Positions 55,119 to 64,000 of a stretch of DNA of 64,000 nucleotides are shown one piece after another. The stretch covers positions 22,584,455 through 22,648,454 of the forward strand of contig CAIIXF020000002.1 of NCBI GenBank assembly GCA_903813345.2, given 5' to 3'. The translations under genes were made by a program, and so were the position numbers. Source of the stretch: Owenia fusiformis. Taxonomy: Eukaryota; Annelida; Polychaeta; Sabellida; Oweniidae. The notes under the pieces were generated by a model that searched no databases, was not told where the DNA came from, and worked only from the letters and a program-made list of their open reading frames with translations. Every line of letters starts with the position of its first letter. Within the stretch, counting starts at the first letter, position 1.

Positions 55119-58100
55119 GATAGTTCACGATCATATATATTCTTAGATTTTTGGCACATAGACTAATATGGACATTCTAAAAATTTTGATCCGCATTGCC
55201 AAGCGCGGATCGCACTCCTTCTTGGTGAAAATCCAAGATGGCCGCCAAAATTGCCGACAATTATATAATATTCATTTGATAATTTATTTTTTTCATTCCT
55301 TTTTTCAATAAAATGTGGTTAATTAGTATTTTTCAACATCAATTTATAATATTTCTACCCTGAAAAATATTTAAATTATCTAAAAAGAAGATTTTGGTTG
55401 TTCATTCCCCCCATTTTTAAGATTTCGTCCAAATTTTTGATAAATCATTAAAATATGTACATTTCATATACTGTAGTACTGTACCTATCATATCTCTATC
55501 CTTTTTTCATCAGAATATATTAAGTTTGTATGTTTTAGTAGAAACTGATTCCTTTCCAAACAATATTTAGATAAACACATAATGAAGAATGTCTCCCATA
55601 GCGCCACCTATTGGTGAAATTGTTCAAAATCAAAACTGTGTTTTATAATATATTGAACTGTTGAAGGAAGCGTGTAATAGTTTGGAGAGCCAAGATTTGA
55701 TCTTTATTATGTACCATGCATAATAAAAAACTATTCTATAGTATTATTTTACAGTAGAATGCCAACTCTTAGATGTCAACCATATCAATTTGGGGGGGGG
55801 GGTAAATAGGGGGTATCTTGCATCTTATATAGTATTACCATATTTAAACCCTTATTTAGTTATTCTAATGAATACTCGATCTCCATTACAGGCACACAAT
55901 GATGTGCATACTAGAGCACCCTTCAAGCTGGGACATCTTGATGGGAAACACAGCTTCTGACAACCACACTTTACCAATGGTTGACTAGCATCAGCCATCT
56001 GCTTTAGGTAGTCCTGTGTGGCTTCTAAGTGTTGTCTCTTGGCTCTGATCTCCAGCCCCAGTTCTTTGGAGATGGAATGATACCCGAGGAATGATAGGAC
56101 TTGGTTTGTTAAACTGACCCCAGATATGTACACCTTGGTACAATGCTCTATTGCAGTGTTGCATTAAGGCGTCAGCTGTTGGAGGAATGTGGTCAATAAT
56201 GAAGTAGTCTTCTGTAAAAATGTATTCTTCCTTGCAGTGTTGATTGAGGTGTCATTGCTGAATTTATCATACAGCAACATAACATTAATAAAGGATCATC
56301 TATTAGACTGAGGAGTGCATTCATCAGTTGTGAAAATGAGTTTCATCTGTCCCATGCTATAATTCTGCCCCTGCTTCCATGGAATCCAGGTGTAACTTGT
56401 CAATGAGTGGAATAATGGCAGACATAGACTTTTTGAGGCCCAATGGAATTCGCCATTTCATGTGCTGCCAAGTACCTGAATTGTCTCCCCTTGTCAAATC
56501 CAACTCATATTGGTTCATTTAGAAAAAATGTGTTGATTGTGTGCAAGGTTATTTGTCTTTGGTGGATTGTTTTTGTGGATTGACACATGACATCCTGATC
56601 AAAGGTTGCGAGAAGTCTTTTTCGTTCATGAATAATTATATTGCTCACATTTGCAGTAAGGATTTGAAACAGTTCTCTCTTGTTTTACTCCAAGCACAAA
56701 CAATCTTGCCAGTTTCTAGGTAGGGAATTTTCAGGATAAATATGCCTCCTTTTACTGTTTCCTCTTTTATTTCTTATACCAGACTCTAAACTGTTACATG
56801 TAGTTTCATAACTGTCCAAAACAATATCTAGATGGTATGATTTCGTTCATGTCATGTGCCTTGTTGTTTTAGTCAGTTTAGTTTCCCTTAATGAATTCAC
56901 CAAGCACTGATTGGTGTGTTGCATTAAATTGGTTCATGTCACGGATAAAACTGGTAGCCACCTTGACTAGTTTGTGTGATTGAGTATAAAAAGGCGCGCA
57001 ACAACTCAGAAAGGGTATCTTTGTATAGGCTGAAGTTGCCCTCTCAAAAGTTTAAGATCCATTACCATCGACCAGAACTTAAATTGGGAAGAGCCATTTA
57101 GCTGGGACTGTTTTTTCACCCAGTCATCCAACTCAAACTGAGGTTATTCATCAAGATCACAACACAAACAATGTGTCTCACAGGCTTTTTTGTCAAGAAT
57201 ATAAAGACTACAAGCAGTAATATGATGTGCTCTGCAAGTTAGTGCGAGATGGTTAACTTTGATAAAGGAATCAGCTGTATCAGATGTGGCTATGGCAGCT
57301 TGAGAGAGGGAGATTGTCCATCCAGGGTTCTCTCATAGATTGCCCAAGATGTGAAATGCTCCCATCTCAGTGTGTATTCCACCAAGTATCCTTATCAGCT
57401 TCGTTTTTTCTCCCATATCTTGCCATTGTCCACTATTACTGCTTGAACAGTGCAAAGAGGGGCTGTTCAGCAGCAAGTACAGGTGTTTGGTCTGGGTTGA
57501 TATAATTTGTTGACTTTATACATGTCAACATGAGAGACAATGAATATTAGACTTTAAACTGACTTCAATATAACTAAAATGAAGAAAATTGTAATACAGT
57601 TCTGTTATACTTCAGAGTGCAGAAACACTCAGAAAATCAAGATGGGTGACATGCCTCAATATATACCCACAAACCTTATCCCCACTTACATACCCCCTCC
57701 CCCTTCATATAACTCTCATTTCTACTTTCTACAACTTACATGTTGTTGAATCTAGAAACACTAACATTTTTATTCCAGATATCAGTTATTTAAGAATAAG
57801 CAAATTGGGTCAGCATGAATAAAACAATAGTAATTATTAATTTATGTTTCAGTTTAATGCATATACCTATAGGTGGGGCTGCACAACACTCTTCTTTATT
57901 GGTTATAATGAAATATTTTGACAGATATATGTTGAATGTTATCACTAAGCATTGATAAAATATAAACTTGTCAAATTTTATTGAAAAGAAGTGAATAAGG
58001 GAATTGTTTATTATTTTGACGTTAATTTTGGTATAATTTTATCAAAAAGTGGCGCTGTAAAAGCAATTTCTTATGTTTATACTTAATAAAAAACTGTTTG

Positions 58101-58893
58101 GTGGGAATATTATTAAATAATAACTGAAGACACTAATTTATCACATTTTATTGAAATAAAAGCAGAGAAAAAATTATCAAAAAAATATTCTTATTTGACG
58201 ATTATTTTGCTGGCCATCTTGAATTTTAATCCCGAAGGAGTGAGAATCGTGCTTGGCAATGCGGATCGAGATCTTTAAAATATCCATATTAGTCTGTGTG
58301 CCAAAAATCTAACATTTTCATTACAGATAACAGTTATTTAAGAATAAGCAAATTGGGTCAGCATGAATAAAATAATAATCATTAATTTATGTTTCAGAGC
58401 AGTTCAATGCATATATACCTATAGGTGGGGCTCCCCAACACTCTTCTTCATTGATTATAATGAAATATTTTGACGGATATAAGTTGAAAATAATCAGTAA
58501 GCCTTGATAAAATATAAACTTGTCAAATTTTATTGAAAAGAAGTAGTGAATAAGGGAAATGTTTGTTATTTTGACGTCAATTTTGGTATGATTTTATCAA
58601 AAGATGGCGCTATTAAAGCAATTTCTTATGTTTATACTTAATAAAAAATTCATTTGGTAGGAATATTATTAGATAATACCTGAAGACACTAATTTATCAC
58701 ATTTTATTGAAATAAAGGCAGTAAAAAAAATTATCCAAAAAATATACATATTTGACGATAATTTTGGCGGCCATCTTGAATTTTCACCATGAAGGAGTGC
58801 GATTCGCGCTTGGCAATGCGGATCAAAATTTTTAGAATGTCCATATTAGTCTGTGTGCCGAAAATCTAAGAATATATATGATCGCGAACTATC
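55119..58893. mobile_element. 3.8-kb element with long terminal inverted repeats
   Basis: Both ends read GATAGTTCRCGATCATATAT inward, and similarity between arms continues with interruptions for roughly 300 bp, including CCGCATTGCCAAGCGCG and AAGATGGCCGCCAAAATT. The right arm is duplicated: about 57770-58310 repeats as 58318-58870. Within lie minus-strand coding remains (55852-56133 and around 56350-56520). A TATA-like GAGTATAAAAAGGCGCGC (56983-57000) is on the plus strand. No catalytic transposase motif recognised. Confidence 0.75.
55852..56133 (-). pseudogene. Cys-rich coding remnant of the long-inverted-repeat element
   Basis: The open frame includes HSISKELGLEIRAKRQHLEA and a cysteine cluster, KCGCQKLCFPSRCPSLK then CTSLCACNGD. 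The cluster resembles the C-x-C...RC...C-x-x-LC-x-C pattern found at the ends of some transposon-borne proteins. Upstream on the same strand (56520 to 56350) codons for MNQYELDLTRGDNSGTWQHM are also readable before a stop. Function unknown. Confidence 0.5.
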
Positions 58894-59282
58894 ACCATGT
58901 TAGAAACCCATTAGTGATTTGACTAAAAGGGCAAGTTATGCCCAAAAGACCCAATTTTGGGCCCCAAAATTTTTTTTCTGTTACATTCATGATTTTGTAA
59001 ATCTTTATGTATTTTAAATCAATTATCATAAAAAAGCCATGATACAATAAATGGAAATGTTATTGAAATCTTAATCTGCTTTATCTAAATTATGATAATT
59101 TACATTAAAGTTGCAGATGTCAATGCATGTATTTATTTCAATGAGAACAAAAATGACAAAAATTCAGTATTTCACATGAATTATATTTTGAATACAAAGA
59201 AATGATATGTAGTAAGTCAAAAGAAACTTAATAAGACTCACATTTTGGAACAGTTGCTCTCTTTTTCTGATTCTACCTTTAA
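58894..59282. other. Remnant of the duplicated 3' flank
   Basis: Partly similar to 24160-24310 (AAATCAATTATCAT, TTTTGGAACAGTTG). It includes a GGGCCCCAAAATTTTTTTT run like that in the hAT5/6-like elements. Confidence 0.5.
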
Positions 59283-59988
59283 AAGACCACGTGCAGTATA
59301 ACAAGTGATTTTAGACAGTCATATCTTTCACAATGAGTACTTTCTGGCCATAAATACAGTGGCTCTTATTAAAACAATATGTTTTCTTTCAATTGAAGTC
59401 CCAATGATAGTAAAATATCAATCCAACTCTCTGAAAAATTATGGATTAGGAAAATGTTAGGCTTATTTTCTAAAAAGAGGATCTTGTTATACTCAATTTA
59501 AACATATTGGAAGTCTCTTCTACACTATATTAACAATTTCTGAAAAGGGGATGCATATTGAAATGAGTTAAAGTTAAAAACCACATAACCCATGTTATTT
59601 TCCCATAGGGAAAACTCGTGCTATCCATTGTTTTCAGCATCAGTTTGGTCATCGAAAATTGATATCTTCAAAACTAGACTTTCAATACCATTCTATTTTT
59701 GAACATGTCTTAGACCCCTTGTTGAATAATGTTTTCATGCAATAGAAATCAGAAAAAGAAGATCCTCTTTAGAGTAAATAGGTTCAATATTTTGAAAAAA
59801 TGTTGACATGGAGTCCCTATTCATAATTTTTCGAATTGTTTGATTTATATTTTTATCATCATGGGTACTTTACTTGAAAGAAAACATATTGTTTTAATAA
59901 AAACCACTGTATTTATGGCCAAAAATTAAAGTACTCATGGTGAAAGATATGACCATCTAAAATCACTTGCCATACTGCACATGGTCTT
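59283..59988. mobile_element. TTAA-flanked MITE with about 110-bp inverted ends
   Basis: Ends AAGACCACGTGCAGTATAAC / diverged complement. Arms share TGGCCATAAATACAGTGG. Flanked by TTAA at 59279-59282 and 59989-59992. The matching place in copy 1 (TCTACCCTTAAATTAATTTT, 24310-24329) has one TTAA and no insert. Confidence 0.9.
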
Positions 59989-60027
59989 TTAATTTTGAAT
60001 TGTACAGTGTATATTTAGTATTACATA

Positions 60028-61194
60028 CAGGGTGGTCCAAAAAATGGGACACTCGTATTTCAAAAAATTGAGGGCTATAATTGATCATAATGATGGACAT
60101 ATTGACCGTCTGTTTGTGTAAAGTTGACAAAAAACTTGTTTTTTGCAAGTTTTGGAAAACCCGTTTTGAAACTAAAATGACGTCATTTATATAACGGATG
60201 CTGGTTGACAGACATTATAATAAATTTCAGAATATCACTGATTATGAAAGAAATAAAGCACACGTACAAAAGTTCCTTACTCAGTCAAAGATTAGTAAAA
60301 TAATATACTGGGAATTTGTTCAGAATTTAGAAAAGAATTCAAAATATATAGAAGGATGGAATAAAGATCTGAATTTGTCACTTAATCAAAATGATTGGAA
60401 GAAGATAAATAAAATTAACAAACTGAGTAACTATGAACCTAAGTTATCATCCTTCACTTATAAAGTCCTTCACAGATTTTTAGCAACTAATACATACCTA
60501 AAAATGTGTGGACTCGTAGAGTCAAACATTTGCACTTTTTGTAAAGCAAATCCTGAAACGATTTGCCATCTTCTGTATGAATGTACTATTGTAAGTGCCG
60601 TATTAAATGACATTAAACAATGGCTTCCTTTAGAGCTCACATTGCTATGCACTAAACAAAATGTATTGATAGGACCTGAGAGTATAAATGAGAAGACAAT
60701 CATCTTAAATAATATGCTATGTATTTTTAAAAGGTATGTTTATTTGTGCAAATATTCTATGCTAAAACCAACACTTAAAGGTTTTATAAGTAATGTTAAG
60801 GAATATTTTATTATGGACAAACGGGTTGGCAGAGGCGATAAGTGGAAAATCATGGAAACAAAATTAAACAAATGAAACTGATGATTTTTTCCTTTAAATA
60901 AATAAAAAAATGCCAATGGTATAACGTCTCTTGAGACAAAATATTTAACCACTGTACTGTATTGTAAAATTGTTAAATGTAGGTTTACCATGTAACTGTA
61001 CTGTAATTGTTTTTTGTAATTGTTTTTTGCAATTGCTTTAACATGCTTATTCTTTGAAATAAAAAAATTATTAAAAAAAAGGAAAAAAAGATCAGTAAAT
61101 TCCCTATCCACTGGTATATAATATGACATGTTTTCATCAAGAAAATCAATATTTATTTTTGAAATATGAGTGTCCCATTTTTTGGACCACCCTG
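60028..61194. mobile_element. mariner-like MITE containing a LINE fragment
   Basis: Inverted ends CAGGGTGGTCCAAAAAATGG (about 40 bp) are flanked by TA. Copy 1 has the empty site CAGTAATATATCCTTCTTGT at 24342-24361. The interior is mostly a LINE 3' part inserted later. Confidence 0.9.
60198..61090 (+). mobile_element. LINE fragment, C-terminal zinc-knuckle region
   Basis: A 225-codon frame (60198-60875) reads WKKINKINKLSNYEPKLSSF, then CTFCKANPETICHLLYEC, the CxxC...HxxxxC knuckle (zf-RVT) near the end of L1/Tx1-like ORF2 proteins. It ends in KMETKLNK-like codons, an AATAAATAAAAAAA stretch, and an A-rich tail near 61060-61090. The reverse-transcriptase core is absent. Confidence 0.75.
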
Positions 61195-61196
61195 TA

Positions 61197-61589
61197 TATC
61201 CTTCTTGTAAGCCCATTGCCATCTTGACACGGTTCCTGTAACAAATAGCCAACTACCGATGCCAAGGTTAAACTGTGAAAAGGTTTTAGCAAGGTCGAAA
61301 TGGAGCAATTAGAGTCTAATTCATATCTAGTAGGCTGTATATTTCAAGACTTATAAGTAAGTATAGAAACATACACAAAGTTGCTAAAGATTGTCTCCTT
61401 TCTGGGGAATCTAGCATATTATATGTAAAACATGATAATAATGATAAGATTAAACGAGAGACACTGTCTGTGATATATTGATATATGTTTTACATTGTAT
61501 ATTCCACATTAAGGTTTTCCCATGTAAAAGCAGTTTAATATAATCTGGGAACATAATATTTTTAAGTTAAATATTTAAACTGAGTTTAC
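61197..61589. other. Flank of minisatellite array 2, paralogous to 24350-24620
   Basis: Shared words include CCTTCTTGTAAGCC, CTGTGAAAAGGTTTT and CAAAGTTGCTAAA. A stretch GTAACAAATAGCCAACTACC present only here resembles the opening part of family H1. Confidence 0.75.
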
Positions 61590-63715
61590 TATATCTACAT
61601 GTTCAGCTTCAAATAAACATGTTCAGTTTAATATCTACATGTTCAGTTTAATGTAAACATGTTCTGTTTAATGTCATCATGTTCAGTTTAATATCTACAT
61701 TTTCAATTTCATGTGAACATGTTCTGTTTAATATCTACATGTTCAGTTTAATATCTACATGTTCAGTTTCATGTTAACATGTTCTGTGTAATGTAAACAT
61801 GTTCGGTTTAATATCTACATGTTCAGTTTAATATCTACATGTTCAGTTTCATGTTAACATGTTCTGTGTAATGTAAACATGTTCGGTTTAATATCTACAT
61901 GTTCAGCTTCATGTAAACATGTTCAGTTTTTTATCTACATGTTCAGCTTCATGTAAACATGTTCAATTTAATATATACATGTTCTGTGTAATGTAAACAT
62001 GTTCAGTTCAATATCTACATGTTCAGTTTCATGTAAACATGTTCGGTTTAATATCTACATGTTCAGCTTCATGTAAACATGTTCAGTTTAATATCTACAT
62101 GTTCAGCTTCATGTAAACATGTTCAGTTTAATATCTACATGTTCAGCTTCATGTAAACATGTTCAGTTTAATATCTACATGTTCAGCTTCATGTAAACAT
62201 GTTCAGTTTAATATCTACATGTTCAGTTTCATGTACACATGTTCAGTTTAATATCTACATGTTCAGCTTCATGTAAACATGTTCAGTTTAATAACTACAT
62301 GTTCAGCTTCATGTAAACATGTTCAGTTTAATATCTACATGTTCAGCTTCATGTAAACATGTTCAGTTTAATATCTACATGTTCAGTTTCATGTAAACAT
62401 GTTCAGTTTAATATCTACATGTTCAGTTTAATATCTACATGTTCAGCTTCATGTAAACATGTTCAGTTTAATATCTACATGTTCAGTTTAATATCTACAT
62501 GTTCAGCTTCATGTAAACATGTTCAGTTTAATATTTACATGTTCAGCTCCTTGTAAACATGTTCAGTTTAATATCTACATGTTCAGCTTCTTGTACACAT
62601 GTTCAGTTTAATATCTACATGTTCAGCTTCATGTAAACATGTTCAGTTTAATATCTACATGTTCAGCTATATGTAAACATGTTCAGTTTAATGTCATCAT
62701 GTTCAGTTTAATATCTACATGTTCAGTTACATGTAAACATGTTCAGTTTAATATCTACATGTTCAGCTTCATGTAAACATGTTCAGTTTAATATCTACAT
62801 GTTCAGTTTCATGTAAACATGTTCAGTATAATATCTACATGTTCAGTTTCATGTAAACATGTTCAGCTTCTTGTAAACATGTTCAGTTTAATATCTACAT
62901 GTTCAGTTTCTTGTAAACATGTTCAGTTTAATATCTACATGTTCAGTTTCATGTAAACATGTTTAGTTTAATATCTACATGTTCAGCTTTATGTAAACAT
63001 GTTCAGTTTAATATCTACATGTTCAGCTTCATGTAAACATGTTCAGTTTAATATCTACATGTTCAGTTTCATGTTAACACGTTCAGTTTAATATCTACAT
63101 GTTCAGCTTTATGTAAACATGTTCAGTTTAATATCTACATGTTCAGCTTCATGTAAACATGTTCAGTTTAATATCTACATGTTCAGTTTCATGTTAACAT
63201 GTTCAGTTTAATATCTACATGTTCAGTTTAATATCTACATGTTCAGCTTCATGTTAACATGTTCTGTTTAATGTCATCATGTTCAGTTTAATATCAACAT
63301 GTTCAGTTCAATATCTCAACATGTTCAGTTTAATATCTACATGTTCAGTTTAATATCAACATGTTCAGTTTCATGTAAACATGTTCAGTTTAATATCTAC
63401 ATGTTCAGCTTCATGTAAACATGTTCAGTTTAATATCTACATGTTCAGCTTCATGTAAACATGTTCAGTTTAATATCTACATATTCAGTTTCATGTAAAC
63501 ATGTTCAATTTAATATCAACATGTTCAGTTGAATATCAACATGTTTGAAAACTACATGTTCAGTGCAATGCTATCATGTTCACTTAAAAATCAACATGTT
63601 CATTGAATATCATCATGTTCATTGAATATCAACAGGTTCAGTTCAATATATTCATGTTCAGTTTAATATCTATATGATCAGTTCAATATCAGTTTATCAT
63701 CAACATGTTTAGTGT
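61590..63715. repeat. 20-bp minisatellite array 2 with a 40-bp dimer pattern
   Basis: About 105 units of 20 bp. Unlike array 1, most of it is an alternating dimer: ATGTTCAGTTTAATATCTAC then ATGTTCAGCTTCATGTAAAC. The second half-unit contains GTAAACATGTTC. The dimer is regular from about 61890 to 63200 and decays toward both edges. It lies far downstream of NTase-TPR gene 2, in the same relative place and orientation as array 1 after gene 1. Confidence 0.97.
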
Positions 63716-64000
63716 AATTCAAGATTACTCAGAAACTTGAATATACTATACAAGAATAAATAAGGACTGATCCAATAGTATTAAAATGTTATTTTGCTTG
63801 ATATGAAGCATGAGAATTTTGAAAAAAAGAGACAGAAATCCCTAAGAGCTTTCCTTGAGTGGTTTGGACTATTTTGAACTGATTTCTGTGAAACATTTAA
63901 TTACTTCAACTATCCTAATTAATCATGAATGTCCCATAAATTAACATGGTAAAATTGCTCAAGTTCATTGCGTGCGATAGACCTTCCCAATCATACCCTC
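63716..64000. other. Right flank of array 2
   Basis: Resembles 26850-26950 (GATATGAAGCATGAGAA against GCTATGAAGCATCGAGAA). No gene seen. Confidence 0.6.

Noticed and set aside
62359-62556. Open frame MFSLISTCS... in minisatellite array 2.
   Set aside because: Produced by three 20-bp units making a 60-bp in-frame cycle; variation in units ignores the frame.

Overview
This is a window of an AT-rich animal genome. Spliced genes with GT-AG introns, LINE remnants, many DNA transposons and long minisatellites rule out a prokaryote. The mix of a C2CD3 orthologue, minisatellite-bearing elements with terminal hairpins and TPR/nucleotidyltransferase genes suggests a marine invertebrate, perhaps a lophotrochozoan such as a mollusc or brachiopod; the exact taxon is not established.

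Region 1 (0.67-18.7 kb, minus strand) holds most of a C2CD3-type gene, a multi-C2-domain protein of the centriole and ciliary base. I place 23 exons whose reading phases all join consistently, encoding about 1,890 residues up to the stop codon. The N-terminal exons are not in the window. An intron carries a complete intronless 2-oxoglutarate/Fe(II) oxygenase gene on the opposite strand (9394-10455), followed by a broken copy of its own 3' end. Several introns carry a short hairpin-ended repeat, always in one orientation. A truncated LINE (19.1-20.2 kb) ends the region.

Region 2 (21.1-27 kb) and region 4 (45-64 kb) are two diverged copies of one locus in the same orientation. Each starts with a gene joining an N-terminal helical region, a GlnD/DUF294-like nucleotidyltransferase motif (GSLARGE..PYSDLE) and C-terminal TPRs. 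Each is followed by a roughly 2.1-kb array of a 20-bp repeat with related flanks. Copy 1 has few TPRs and one frameshift. Copy 2 is open for 1,226 codons, and its TPR region has grown into an array of about 35 near-identical 108-bp units. Only the first 16-17 are open; the rest are shifted, stopped and split by three insertions. This pair is the best candidate in the window for an undescribed system.

Region 3 (27-45 kb) has no convincing host gene. It is a graveyard of DNA elements, many of whose ends I can define from target-site duplications or from an empty site elsewhere in the window: three hAT MITEs with 8-bp duplications, a hAT5/6-like MITE, a MULE-like element, TTAA-type and mariner elements, a mariner with transposase remains, hairpin-ended minisatellite elements, a tandem block rich in ACGAATA words, and a MITE carrying a tRNA-like sequence.

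Region 4 also contains, after the TPR array, a 1.66-kb element inserted in the gene's ancestral last codons, a 3.8-kb element with long inverted ends, a TTAA MITE and a mariner MITE that contains a LINE fragment. The last two are absent at the matching place in copy 1.
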